From: Palsa-506 sp963707065
Lineage (GTDB): Bacteria > Actinomycetota > Actinomycetes > Streptosporangiales > Streptosporangiaceae
Direction of reading: 5' to 3'
DNA length: 64,000 bases
Assembly: GCA_963707065.1 (NCBI GenBank)
Contig: CAVPPJ010000018.1
Span: 475,461-539,460 of the forward strand
This document shows positions 27,697-36,872 of this stretch, one piece after another (positions within the stretch are counted from its first letter, which is position 1; every line of letters begins with the position of its first letter). The translations under genes and the position numbers were made by a program. The notes under the pieces are model-generated. The model was not told where the DNA came from. It did not search any database and saw only the letters and a list, made by a program, of their open reading frames with translations.

Positions 27697-29196
27697 TCAG
27701 CCCCGGGCGGCCGTCGCGGCGGGCTTGCGACGGCGCGCGCCCGGGATGTGCGGGCGGGTACGGGTGCCGGCCTCGGCGTTGGGCCTGATCAGCAGGTAGG
27801 TCGCGGTGAGCCAGAGTGCGGCGAAGAGCACGCTGCCGAGGACGTCAGTCGGGTGGTGCTCGCCCCGGTACATGCGGGAGGTCGCGACGAGGACCGGCAT
27901 GGCGATCGCGGGGATCAGGAACAGCCACCGCCACCAGCCGCGGGCGTGCCCGATAACCAGGATGGCCACGGCGACATAAATGCAGGTCGTGGCGGCGGTA
28001 TGGCCGGACGGATAGGCGGACGTCGGCAGGTGGTGGTCGAGGTGGGGGACGTTCGGCCTGGGCCGCTTGACGACGGAAGACGCGGCGAGGAAAGCGGCGA
28101 GTTCCCCCACCATGAGGACCGCGATGTAGATGACCGGCCGCCAGTGCCGGGTCACCGCGAGGAATACGACGCAGGTGACGACAGACGCGACGAGGATCGC
28201 CGTGGTCGCGCCGAGGGTGGTGAAGAGCAGGCTCCAGCGGGTCAGGCCGGGCGTGCGGTGGGCGGCGAACCAGTGCGGGATCGTCCGGTCACCCAGCACA
28301 TTGCCGTTTCCGGCTTTGGTGACCAGTTCGCCGAAGCCGACCACGATGCCGAGAATCAGCACCCAGGCAACCACGATTCCGGCGGCGATGCGGCCACGCT
28401 GACGGGCGGGCGCGTTCTTCACGGCAGTCTCCTTCTGAGTCGGCTTGAGGTCGGCGCGGGCCTCGGGCTCCAGGCCCTCGGTAGCCGGATCGGTCACCGG
28501 CAGGCCAGCGGCGCGCCGGGTTAGCTCGAACGCGAAGGCGGTGATGCCGAGCCAGACGATCCCGACCGCCCACGCGCCGATGACGTCGGACAGGAAGTGC
28601 ACGCCGAGCAGGATCCGGCTGATCCCGATCAGGGCGATGAGCGCGACGGTCGCCGTGGTGAAAATGGCGCGCCACCGGCCGCGGGCAGCGGGCAGGAAGA
28701 CGAGGAATATCGCGCCGTAGCAGACAATCGAGCCGAGTGAGTGCCCGCTCGGGAAGCTGTTACCGGTGCCGTGCGCGATCGGGTGCGCGACTACCGGGCG
28801 CAGGCGGCCGACCAGCGATTTGAGGATCGGGTCCAGCACCAGTGCGCCCGCGCCGGTGACGAGCAGGTAGATCGCCAGCCGCCACCGCCGCCGGAGCGCG
28901 AGGATGATCGCCGCTATCGCGATGACCGTCCACAGCACGCCGTCGCTGCCCAGCCAGGTCACCGCCTTGATCACGGTGACCAGCGCGGCGTGCCCCGCGA
29001 CCAGGCTGTTGAGATGGGCGGCGGCACCGTGGTCGGCCGATTCCAGCGGTGCCCACTGCAGGCGCACCAGGACGAGCAGGATCGCGAAGACGAGCGCCGC
29101 GGCCGTGACGGTGATCAACGGCGTGAGCTCGCGGAGCGGGCGATCGAGGGTGCGCGGCGACATGACCCGCCAACTGCCCGCGATACGGGCGTTCAC
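27697..29196 (-). CDS. Membrane protein with two PAP2 phosphatase domains
   Basis: A 499-residue integral membrane lipid phosphatase with duplicated PAP2 domains. Each copy has the full three-part signature: KSLVGRLRP, FPSGHS, SRILLGVHFLSD in the first (residues about 125-215) and KRPRP, YPSGHT, SRMYRGEHHPTD in the second (about 375-455). Each copy has about five to six membrane helices. It should remove phosphate from phosphatidate or isoprenyl phosphates at the membrane. The GTG at 29196 is 24 bases after the phospholipase stop; an ATG at 29163 is an alternative. A complete catalytic set in both halves is unusual. Confidence 0.93.
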   Translation of the reverse strand: MNARIAGSWRVMSPRTLDRPLRELTPLITVTAAALVFAILLVLVRLQWAPLESADHGAAAHLNSLVAGHAALVTVIKAVTWLGSDGVLWTVIAIAAIILALRRRWRLAIYLLVTGAGALVLDPILKSLVGRLRPVVAHPIAHGTGNSFPSGHSLGSIVCYGAIFLVFLPAARGRWRAIFTTATVALIALIGISRILLGVHFLSDVIGAWAVGIVWLGITAFAFELTRRAAGLPVTDPATEGLEPEARADLKPTQKETAVKNAPARQRGRIAAGIVVAWVLILGIVVGFGELVTKAGNGNVLGDRTIPHWFAAHRTPGLTRWSLLFTTLGATTAILVASVVTCVVFLAVTRHWRPVIYIAVLMVGELAAFLAASSVVKRPRPNVPHLDHHLPTSAYPSGHTAATTCIYVAVAILVIGHARGWWRWLFLIPAIAMPVLVATSRMYRGEHHPTDVLGSVLFAALWLTATYLLIRPNAEAGTRTRPHIPGARRRKPAATAARG

Positions 29197-29220
29197 ACGT
29201 ACGTTTTCTGGCTGCTTGCG

Positions 29221-30882
29221 CTACAGCCGGCCCCGCAGGCGGTCCCGCCAGGGCCGGCCATCCGGGTCGTAGATCATCCGGTACAGCGGGCCTGCCCAGA
29301 CCCGTTCGGCGGGCGTGATTGCGCGGCGCTGATGTGGCAGCACCCGGCCGGGGGGCCGCGGCCCGGATCTGCCGCCCGCATGCCACGCGGCGAGCAGCTG
29401 CGCCTGCCGCCGGAACGCCTCGAAGGCTTCCGGCGGATCCAGCAGGTCCGTGGTGTCCTCAGGATGGCGGTCGAGGTGCTCGCGCCACAGCCGGAGGCGG
29501 AGATCCCGGGCGAACGCCCGCGCTCCGTCCCCGAGGCCGGCCGGGTCGCTGGGCTCCCGGGCGTCCCGCTCCGCGTCGAGCACCGCGACCGACAGCTCGC
29601 TGTCGTGACTCCACGATCTCCGGTTCAGGTTGTCCGACCCGACCATCGCCCACACGTCGTCGACGATCACGACCTTGGCGTGCACGTAAACCGGCGTTCC
29701 CTGGTGATTCTCCAGGTCGTAGACGGCGAAGCGGTCGCCGCCTGCGGCGGCGCAGGCACGAATCACCTCACGTCGGCCGAGCAGCGGCGGTACCCGGGTG
29801 ATCCGGCCGTCCTTGTCAGGAAAACGGGGCACGACCGCGATGACGCGCAGATCTGGCCTGTCCCGCAGGGCCGACGCGATGAGGCCGGCTACCGGGCGCG
29901 ACCACAGGTACTGGTCCTCCAGGTAGACGAGGCAGCGTGCCCGGGCGAACGCCTTCCGGTAAGCACGGGCGATGCTGCGCTCGCCGTGCGGCGCGAACGG
30001 GTAGCGGCGGACCCGGGCCGGGTAGGTGCGCAGCACCTGTACTGCCTGCGTGCCCCGCGGGGTCTCGTCGGCGGCGGCCGGTTCCGGCAGGGGCCGGCTC
30101 GTCATCGCGCCCATGTGGTAAGCCCGGTCGTAGAGCTGACGGACCGGGCTGGGCAGGTCGAGAACGCTGCTGCCATACCAGCGCTCGCGGAAGGTGTGCT
30201 CCAGGTCGTGCACGGCAGGCCCGCGCACCTCGGCCTGGATGTCATGCCAGGGCGGGCGCGGGCCGTAAGCGGCCGGGAAGTTCATTACCTGCGGGTCGCC
30301 GGCGTGGCCGGAGTCATCGTTGCGGCTGTAACCGAGGTCGATGCCGCCGACGAACGCGATGTCGCCGGCCGGAGACCCGGGATGACGCACCACGACCAGC
30401 TTCTGGTGATGGCTGCCGCCGCGCCGGGTCCGGGCGTCGAGCAGTACCTGCCCGCCGTCCTCGTCGATCTGCCGGACGAACTCGGCGTTAGCCTTCTCCG
30501 ACTGCTGCAGCGCCTTGGGCTGCGAACGCCAGAGCAGGCCGTAGACCATGACTTTGCGGCGCGCCGCCTCGCCCAGTACCTCGCCGATCTCGGACCCCGG
30601 GCCGTCGAGGCGCTCCTCAAGGTCCCCCCGGAAGTCCAGGAAGTACACCTGGTCTCCCGCCTGGGTCGCCTGGAGTTCGGCACACAGGCGGGCGAAATAG
30701 CTGCGGCCGTCCACCAGCGGGCGGACCAGGTTTCCGGTGGTGAAGGCCCTGAGGTCGGTGGCCAGGTTGGCCCGGTCTCCCTCGCCGAGGAACCACAGCC
30801 CGATAGCCGGATCGTCGGCCACGTGATCGGGGGCATCCTGCTCGAGCGGGTCATCTGCCGGGCCCGCCGCATCTGGAAGCAC
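29221..30882 (-). CDS. Phospholipase D family protein (two HKD motifs)
   Basis: A 553-residue PLD-superfamily enzyme expected to hydrolyse phosphodiesters of phospholipids or transfer phosphatidyl groups (cardiolipin-synthase-like). HKD motif 1 is GGSHHQKLVVVRHPG with GGIDLGY (about residues 155-185). HKD motif 2 is PVYVHAKVVIVDDVWAMVG with SDNLNRRS (about 395-420). No signal peptide or membrane helix is obvious, so it may act at the inner membrane surface. It sits between the diacylglycerol kinase and the double PAP2 gene with 52- and 24-base gaps, so the three are likely one operon. Confidence 0.92.
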   Translation of the reverse strand: MLPDAAGPADDPLEQDAPDHVADDPAIGLWFLGEGDRANLATDLRAFTTGNLVRPLVDGRSYFARLCAELQATQAGDQVYFLDFRGDLEERLDGPGSEIGEVLGEAARRKVMVYGLLWRSQPKALQQSEKANAEFVRQIDEDGGQVLLDARTRRGGSHHQKLVVVRHPGSPAGDIAFVGGIDLGYSRNDDSGHAGDPQVMNFPAAYGPRPPWHDIQAEVRGPAVHDLEHTFRERWYGSSVLDLPSPVRQLYDRAYHMGAMTSRPLPEPAAADETPRGTQAVQVLRTYPARVRRYPFAPHGERSIARAYRKAFARARCLVYLEDQYLWSRPVAGLIASALRDRPDLRVIAVVPRFPDKDGRITRVPPLLGRREVIRACAAAGGDRFAVYDLENHQGTPVYVHAKVVIVDDVWAMVGSDNLNRRSWSHDSELSVAVLDAERDAREPSDPAGLGDGARAFARDLRLRLWREHLDRHPEDTTDLLDPPEAFEAFRRQAQLLAAWHAGGRSGPRPPGRVLPHQRRAITPAERVWAGPLYRMIYDPDGRPWRDRLRGRL

Positions 30883-30934
30883 GTCCGAATTGTGGCACCT
30901 TCCGGCCGGTCGTGTCCGGCAGTGCGGCCCCGGT

Positions 30935-31837
30935 CTAGCTGTCGGCTGGCCGGCCTGCTTCCTTCGCCGGGACGCAAATCCTGATCGAGGAGGGATGGAC
31001 CCTGACTTTCAGCTTGCTGACAGCGGGCCGCGCGCCGCCGTCCAGCTCGTAGAGGAACTGGCGGTCGAACCGGATCCGGAACTTCCTGCCCCGGGTGACC
31101 TCAACGAACGGCGACTTCTCCGATTTTCCCAGCGCGACCCGTCCGAGGGTCCTGGCCCATTCGACCGGGTTCTTGGCCGTGACCACGCCGAGTTCAAGCA
31201 GCCCGTCGTCTGGCCGTGCCCCGCTGAAGGCCTCGACCCCGCCGAGGACCTTGCCGACGTTGCCCACCAGGACGCATGAGATCCGGCCTTTGAAGAATCG
31301 CCTGCCGTCCACGGCGATGGTTGCCTTCGCCCGGCGAGCGCCGAGGTTCCTGGCACCGGTGTAGAGATAGGCGGCGCGGCCGAAGCGGTCCTTCATCCCG
31401 CCGTCGGCTTCCTTGATCATCCGGGCATCGAACCCGGCGCCGGCCATAACCGCGAAGTGCTCGCCGTTCACCGACCCGGTGTCCAGCGGGCGGCGTTCCC
31501 CGTGCAGTCCGGTCCGCACCGCGGCGGCGAGGTCGCCGGGCACCTTCAGGTTCGTGGCCAGCAGATTCGCCGTGCCGGCCGGCAGGATCGCCAGCACGGC
31601 GTCCGTCCCCGCCAGGGCATCGATGCAGCGCTGAACCGTCCCGTCGCCGCCCCAGAGGAACAGCACATCCGCGCCGTGCTGCAGGGCCAGGCGGGCGTAT
31701 TTGGGCGCCTTGCGGCTCTTGGGGACCTCGTACCAGAGCGGGTCGGGATACCCCTCGTCCGCCAGCACCTTGCGGAGTTCCGGCAAGCCGCCGCCGAGGT
31801 TCTTGCCGGCGTGTGCGACGACAGCGATCGTCTGCAT
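30935..31837 (-). CDS. Diacylglycerol kinase-family lipid kinase (DgkB/YegS-like)
   Basis: A 300-residue soluble lipid kinase making phosphatidate from diacylglycerol or a related lipid alcohol. The nucleotide loop is VLFLWGGDGTVQRCI (GGDGT, about residues 60-72), with LPAGTANLLATN downstream and a C-terminal beta domain. The start at 31837 has GGAGG 7 bases upstream. It is the first gene of the predicted phosphatidate-cycle operon. Confidence 0.93.
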   Translation of the reverse strand: MQTIAVVAHAGKNLGGGLPELRKVLADEGYPDPLWYEVPKSRKAPKYARLALQHGADVLFLWGGDGTVQRCIDALAGTDAVLAILPAGTANLLATNLKVPGDLAAAVRTGLHGERRPLDTGSVNGEHFAVMAGAGFDARMIKEADGGMKDRFGRAAYLYTGARNLGARRAKATIAVDGRRFFKGRISCVLVGNVGKVLGGVEAFSGARPDDGLLELGVVTAKNPVEWARTLGRVALGKSEKSPFVEVTRGRKFRIRFDRQFLYELDGGARPAVSKLKVRVHPSSIRICVPAKEAGRPADS

Positions 31838-32180
31838 GCCATGGCCTCCGTGTTCTCGGCCGCTTTCGGCCGGGCTTGCGTGAAGCAGCTCCGTCAGCCT
31901 GTCTGCTGGGCTTCAGGACTCTGCCGGACTTCAGGACTCTGCAGACTCGAACTGCCCACAGGGCCGCACGGCAATCGTCGCGCGTTTGCTCATCACGCAT
32001 GGCCGTCCGACGGCGCGCGCCGCGGATGCCTCAGCGAGGACCGGCGCCGGCCGCCAGCGACCAGCCACAAAGGCCCGTGACCGGCCACGGAGGCCTGGCC
32101 CGGCCGAATCGGGATGCCCGCGGGGCCGGGCTTGCTGGCGATGGCCGCGAGCTGGAAAAATGGAGCTAGGAAAAGGCGAC
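31838..32180. other. Divergent intergenic region between lipid operon and CbbX-like gene
   Basis: No gene is supported in this 343-base stretch. The main structure is the 14-bp direct repeat listed separately. Promoters for both directions must lie here, but no clear -35/-10 pair stands out. Confidence 0.6.
31911..31942. repeat. 14-bp direct repeat with 18-bp period upstream of the lipid operon
   Basis: CTTCAGGACTCTGC occurs at 31911-31924 and again at 31929-31942. It lies 75-105 bases upstream of the diacylglycerol kinase start. It may be a regulator site or a local duplication. Confidence 0.8.
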
Positions 32181-33209
32181 GTGCAGAATTCTGCTCGTGA
32201 GGATGAACTGATTCGATATGACGACCTGCTCAGCCGGCCGACCGCACAGTCACCAATGACCGAGAACCGGCCCGCGAGGAGGGCGCGCCGGGCCGAGCCG
32301 TGGGCCGAGCAGCTCCCGCCGGAGGCTACGGTCAGCTTCGCCGCCGAGCGTGCGGCGTCGGGCATCGACGACACCCTCGCGGCTCTCGATACCGAGCTAG
32401 TCGGCCTTGGGCCGGTGAAGAGCCGGATACGGGAGATAGCAGCGCTGCTCCTGGTCGTCCGGGTGCGCCAGATGTTCGGCCTCTCGTCAACCCGGCCGAA
32501 TCTGCACATGTGCTTCACTGGCGACCCAGGTGTCGGCAAGACCACCGTGGGCATGCGGATGGCCGAGTTGCTGCAACGGCTCGGCTACCTCGACAGCGGG
32601 CACCTTGTCGCCGCCATGCGTAACGACCTGGTCGGCGAGTACATCGGGCAGACGGCGCCGAAGACGAAGAAGCTCCTTGACCGGGCAAAGGGCGGGGTGC
32701 TGTTCATCGACGAGGCGTACTACCTGCAGCGCACAGATAGCGAGAAGGACTACGGCCAGGAGGCCATCGAGATCCTGCTTCAGGTGATGGAGAACGAGCG
32801 TCACGACCTGGTGGTGATTCTTGCGGGCTATAAGGACCGTATGGACGCATTCTTCGAGTCCAATCCCGGGATGAGCTCGCGGATCGCTCACCATCTCGAC
32901 TTCGCCAACTACGAACTGGGAGAGCTGGACGCCATCGGCAGGCTGATGCTGGAGCAAGAGTCCTACTACCTCTCCGAGGATGCTGGGCTGGTGTTCCGCG
33001 AGTACCTCACGCGCCGAATGCAGCAGCCCCGGTTCGCCAATGCCCGCACTGTCCGCAACACGCTGGAACGGGCCCGGCTTCGGCATGCGAACCGTTTGCT
33101 CGCCGAGCCGGACCGTGCACGGAGCCGGGATGATCTCATGCGCCTTGAGGCCGTGGACATTCACTCCGGCTCCGACCTCCCACCGACCACCGGGTCGCCG
33201 CCTGAGTGA
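32181..33209 (+). CDS. CbbX-like AAA+ ATPase (CbxX/CfqX family)
   Basis: An AAA+ remodelling ATPase of the rubisco-activase CbbX family. After a charged N-terminus the core begins LAALDTELVGLGPVKSRI. Walker A is FTGDPGVGKTTVG, Walker B GGVLFIDEAYYL, sensor LVVILAGYKDRMD, and an Arg finger region NPGMSSRIAHHLDF. The GTG at 32181 has AGGAAAAGG about 5 bases upstream; ATGs at 32160 and 32256 are alternatives, the latter giving the usual CbbX length of about 317. No rubisco genes are in the window, so either its substrate lies elsewhere or it serves another protein, as EccA-type relatives do. Confidence 0.88.
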   Translation: MQNSAREDELIRYDDLLSRPTAQSPMTENRPARRARRAEPWAEQLPPEATVSFAAERAASGIDDTLAALDTELVGLGPVKSRIREIAALLLVVRVRQMFGLSSTRPNLHMCFTGDPGVGKTTVGMRMAELLQRLGYLDSGHLVAAMRNDLVGEYIGQTAPKTKKLLDRAKGGVLFIDEAYYLQRTDSEKDYGQEAIEILLQVMENERHDLVVILAGYKDRMDAFFESNPGMSSRIAHHLDFANYELGELDAIGRLMLEQESYYLSEDAGLVFREYLTRRMQQPRFANARTVRNTLERARLRHANRLLAEPDRARSRDDLMRLEAVDIHSGSDLPPTTGSPPE

Positions 33210-33441
33210 GGCCGGCGGACCACTTCCGGGTCGAGCCGTAGCGTTGGTGAGATCGCGGGCCTCGATCATCGAGTATTGTCCCTGGGTAGCGTTATTGCAC
33301 TGGTTAATCACGCTCGGAGGCGGCCGGCCAGCGGCAGGACTGACACCCATTCGCATGGGGGGATTTCCCCTAGGCTCAGCGCGGCTGACCTGTTCCGGGA
33401 AGGTCATCTCGACGTCACCCGCGCGGCCTTAGGGAGTCGAC

Positions 33442-34686
33442 ATGGGTTTGATGAGAACGCCGTTCCTGGTCCCTGGGCGCTGGCTCCGCCTGCTGGCGCC
33501 GGCTGCGGCGGGACTGATGGCAGCCGGGTTGCTGGGCGCCGCCCCGGCGAACGCAGCGGGATCGATGACGCCCGGCGTTCCGGCGGCGGTCCGCGTTCCC
33601 GCGGCGGGTGGCAGGGTCGTGACGCGGTCGGTGCTGGCCAGCCTGAACGCGACAACCACGGATGACTCACTGCTGGGCGTGTCCTGCCCCGCTGCCCGGG
33701 CCTGCACCGCGGTGGGGACCACGAAGGGCGACGGCACCGGGGCCAGGCTGGCCAAGGCATGGAACGGCAGCAGCTGGCGGGTTCAGGCCGTTCCCGGCGA
33801 CGGCTTCCTGTTTGACGTATCGTGCACGTCGGCCCGTGCGTGCACCGCGGTCGGGCAGACCAGCCTCGGCAAGCCGCTGACGGAACGCTGGAACGGGACG
33901 ACGTGGGTTAACCCGCGGCACAATCCGGGGGCGCTGTTCAGCCGCCTTACCGGGGTGTCGTGCACGTCGGCGACAAGGTGCATCGCCGTCGGGCACACCG
34001 GGGGCGGGCCGCTGGCCGAGCGCTGGAACGGGACGACATGGGCACTGCAGACCGTGCCCATTCCGGCTAGCTTTTTTCACCCCGGCCTGAACGACGTGTC
34101 GTGCACATCGGCCAGCGCGTGCGTTGCCGTCGGGTTCTACATAACTGACGACGACAATCACCTGCCGCTGGCGGCGACCTGGGACGGGACAACGTGGACC
34201 GTGCAGGCCACGCCGCCGGTGAGCGATCTCAGCTCGCTGGGCAGCGTGTCCTGCACCTCAGCCAGCGCGTGCATAGCGGTCGGGACCACCCCGGTCGGCG
34301 GCAACGAGATCCCCACGCCGCTGGCGGAAGCGTGGAATGGCGTGGCCTGGACGATCCTGCCCGTTCCCGACCCGGCCGGTAACGGCTCGCTGAGCGGGGT
34401 GTCGTGCAGTTCCGCGACGGCATGCACCGCCGTCGGGAGCGCAAGCTCGGGGGCGCTGGCGGAACGCTGGAACGGCATGAAGTGGGCTGTGCAGCCCACC
34501 CCCGCCGCGACCGGGGCCATCCTGGACTCGGTGTCGTGCAGTTCCGCCACGGCATGCACCGCCGTCGGGGAGGTCAGCCCCAGCGTCAACGCCAGCGGTA
34601 ACCACGTGACGCTGGCGGAACGCTGGAACGGCACGACATGGGTCATCCAGCCCACCCCCGGCAACCCGGCCGCGCCGCCGCGCTAG
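33442..34686 (+). CDS. Secreted seven-repeat protein, predicted seven-bladed beta-propeller with paired cysteines
   Basis: An exported protein of 414 residues. The signal peptide includes LLAPAAAGLMAAGLLGAAPANA. Seven repeats of about 42-48 residues follow, each with VSC(S/T)SA(S/T)AC, AVG, LAERWNGTTW and VQ..P; they begin near residues 80, 125, 170, 215, 265, 315 and 360. Each repeat has two cysteines six apart, which could form one disulphide per blade. Seven repeats fit a closed propeller. Such secreted actinobacterial proteins are not assigned a function; ligand binding is likely. Its TAG stop shares CTAG with the stop of the convergent dehydrogenase. Confidence 0.85.
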   Translation: MGLMRTPFLVPGRWLRLLAPAAAGLMAAGLLGAAPANAAGSMTPGVPAAVRVPAAGGRVVTRSVLASLNATTTDDSLLGVSCPAARACTAVGTTKGDGTGARLAKAWNGSSWRVQAVPGDGFLFDVSCTSARACTAVGQTSLGKPLTERWNGTTWVNPRHNPGALFSRLTGVSCTSATRCIAVGHTGGGPLAERWNGTTWALQTVPIPASFFHPGLNDVSCTSASACVAVGFYITDDDNHLPLAATWDGTTWTVQATPPVSDLSSLGSVSCTSASACIAVGTTPVGGNEIPTPLAEAWNGVAWTILPVPDPAGNGSLSGVSCSSATACTAVGSASSGALAERWNGMKWAVQPTPAATGAILDSVSCSSATACTAVGEVSPSVNASGNHVTLAERWNGTTWVIQPTPGNPAAPPR

Positions 34687-35708
34687 CTCTTTCCCGGTTC
34701 GACGACGACCTTGAGGCCGCTCCGCTGTGCGGCCGCGCTGAAGGCATCTTCCGCTCTTGCCAGCGGGAACCGGTGGCTCACCAGGGAATGCAGATCGGCC
34801 CGGCCGCTCGCGGCGAGCCCGATCGCCCGCGGGTAAGTCTCGTTCATCCGGCGGACCATGGCGATGGTCAGTCCCTTCCGGCGGGCTACCGAAGCCTGGA
34901 ACCGGGTCTGGTCGTCACCGGGTATGCCGCCGAGAACCACCCGGCCGCCGGGCCGCGCCGCCGCCATCGCGAGCTGCACGCCGCCGTCGGTGCCAGCCAT
35001 CTCGAAGGCCACATCCACGCCGTCGCCGGCCAGCTCGCGCAGGTCAGCGGAACCCCCGGCCCGGGCCGGGTCGGCGGTGAGATCGGCGGTGATGTCGGCA
35101 CCCAGGCGGCTGGCCGCCTCCCGGCGGTGCGGCAGCGGGTCAAAGGCGGCCACCCGGGCCGCGCCCGCGGCCCGCAGCACCTGGATGAGCAGCAGCCCGA
35201 TCGGCCCGCACCCGGCCACCACGGCGGATCCGCCGAGCCGCAGGTGACCCAGGTCGGCCGCGTGGATGGCCACCCCGAGGGGTTCGAGCATCGCGCCGTC
35301 GGCGTCGGTGAGCGCGTCCGGCAGCGGGTGCAGCAGATCCGACGGCCAGGCGAGATACTCGCGCATCGCGCCGTCCTGCGAGCCGTGCCCGGCGAACCGG
35401 ATGCGCGCGCACAGGTTCCGGTATCCGCTCCGGCATTCCCGGCAGGTGCCGCAGGCGATCGCCGGGTCGATGGCCACTCGCTCGCCGCGCCGCGGGCCGC
35501 TGTCAATGATCCCGGCAGCCTCGTGCCCGGGTACCAGCGGGTGCTCCAGCACCGCGTCCCCGATCCCGGCCTCGGCCCACCAGTGCAGATCCGAGCCGCA
35601 GATGCCGACCGCGGTCACCCGGACCAGGCACGTCCCCGGCCCGGCCGCGGGCACCGGCTCATCGCAAAGCCGCAAGTCAGCGACCCCGTGCAGCCGGGCA
35701 ACCTGCAT
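34683..35708 (-). CDS. Zinc-dependent medium-chain alcohol/sorbitol dehydrogenase
   Basis: A 341-residue MDR dehydrogenase oxidising a sugar alcohol or amino-alcohol with NAD(P). Catalytic zinc ligands are in TAVGICGSDLHWW and VPGHEAAG; structural zinc cysteines are in CGTCRECRSGYRNLC; the Rossmann motif is VVAGCGPIGLLLIQ. The true start is ATG 35708 (MQVARLHGV), since GGGGAG lies 6 bases upstream; the open frame extends back to 35945. Closest in layout to threonine/sorbitol/galactitol dehydrogenases; the substrate cannot be fixed. Confidence 0.92.
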   Translation of the reverse strand: MQVARLHGVADLRLCDEPVPAAGPGTCLVRVTAVGICGSDLHWWAEAGIGDAVLEHPLVPGHEAAGIIDSGPRRGERVAIDPAIACGTCRECRSGYRNLCARIRFAGHGSQDGAMREYLAWPSDLLHPLPDALTDADGAMLEPLGVAIHAADLGHLRLGGSAVVAGCGPIGLLLIQVLRAAGAARVAAFDPLPHRREAASRLGADITADLTADPARAGGSADLRELAGDGVDVAFEMAGTDGGVQLAMAAARPGGRVVLGGIPGDDQTRFQASVARRKGLTIAMVRRMNETYPRAIGLAASGRADLHSLVSHRFPLARAEDAFSAAAQRSGLKVVVEPGKS

Positions 35709-35887
35709 GTCCATCTCCCCGTTCATCCCGCTCAGCCCGGGTCCGGACCGCTCATCCGGACCGCTCATCCTGAACCGTGACCCAGGACGACATTCTGGCC
35801 TGCTCATCCAGGCAGCGGCCCGTGCGGTGCTCCCCCGGCCGATACTGGTTTCTGCCGGACGCACGGAGACTAGCGGGGAGACAGCGG

Positions 35888-36400
35888 ATGCATCGTCGCG
35901 GTGCTGCAATCCTGCTCCTCGTCCTGGCCGCGGCGCTGGGCGCATGCTCCGCGCCGCCGCATCATCGCGCTTCGGCCGCCACGACCCGGCCGGGCCCGGC
36001 GGGTGCGACGCGGCCGGGCCCGGACAGCCGCACCGGCGCGGCGCTCGTCCGCATCGCCCAGGTCTTCAACGACGACTACGACCGCAACAATGACGGGCCT
36101 GTCTGGGATCGCTGGGACGCCCGGAGCCAGGCGGTCATCACCCGGGCTGAGTACATCCGGCGGCACCGCGAATGCGCGACCGCCCCGCAGGGGCCGGCGC
36201 ACGTCACCAGCGCCGCGCCCGGACCGCACGGAGCCTGGCTCGTCCGCTACGAGATCGGCGGCCAGCAGCTCACCGACTACTGGTACTACGTCCACCGCCG
36301 GTGGGCGTTCGACCTGCTGCTCAGCAATCCCGATGCCGCGCGGCTCTACCGGCTCCCGTTCGCGAAATACGCCGCCCAGGCCGGCTGCCAGGATCACTAG
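35888..36400 (+). CDS. Small lipoprotein of unknown function
   Basis: A 170-residue lipoprotein with lipobox LAAALGAC near residue 19. A Pro/Arg/Ala linker leads to a domain with VFNDDYDRNNDGPVWDRWDARSQAVITRAEYIRR and TDYWYYVHRRWAFDLL. This looks like a beta-alpha fold seen in small actinobacterial lipoproteins, but I cannot name the family. GGGGAG lies 7 bases before the ATG. It is divergent to the dehydrogenase with 179 bases between. Confidence 0.8.
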   Translation: MHRRGAAILLLVLAAALGACSAPPHHRASAATTRPGPAGATRPGPDSRTGAALVRIAQVFNDDYDRNNDGPVWDRWDARSQAVITRAEYIRRHRECATAPQGPAHVTSAAPGPHGAWLVRYEIGGQQLTDYWYYVHRRWAFDLLLSNPDAARLYRLPFAKYAAQAGCQDH

Positions 36401-36511
36401 CCGCCGCGGAAGCCACCCGCCATACGCAAGGTGCAGTCAGGCCAAGCCGAGACGCGGCGGTCGCGCGGAGATTGTCCAGGATGGTGCTCCTGCGCGGGCT
36501 CGCGTCGCGGT

Positions 36512-36872
36512 TCAGGCCCGGTTGCCGAGGGTGGCGAGACCCTCCCCGGTGAGGTCCGGGTGAACGGCCATGCGTCCCGTCATGGCCAGGCACAGCGAGA
36601 TGAGCGGGCCAGCTCGTCCGCGCCGATGGCGGCCAGGCGCCTGGCGGCCCGGTCGGCGAACACGTTGAACTTGAAGCCAGCCGAGGTCATCTCCTTGAAG
36701 AAGTTCGCGGGGGTCTGCTCGGCGGCGGCCAGAATGTGGCCGGCGGTGTCCTGCACTGACCAGCTTTCGCACCAGGAGGCAGTAGCCCGCTGGCCGGGCG
36801 TCAGCTCCGCCCGGGTCTCTGCCAGCTGGCCTCGCTCGAGTGGATGTACTTCCAGATTTCCTCGGGCTTCAT
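36512..36872 (-). pseudogene. Broken DinB-like / maleylpyruvate isomerase-type gene (frameshift and internal deletion)
   Basis: Three frames together spell a mycothiol-dependent isomerase-like (DinB-fold) protein. MKPEEIWKYIHS starts at 36872; one base later the frame shifts by -1 (about 36835) to ERGQLAETRAELTPGQ, ASWCESWSVQDTAGHILAAAEQTPANFF and ADRAARRLAAIGADELA. At about 36605-36615 the sequence jumps to LISLCLAMTGRMAVHPDLTGEGLATL in a third frame. Relatives have roughly 80-90 residues between those segments. The gene is therefore inactive even if the first shift is an error. Confidence 0.85.
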
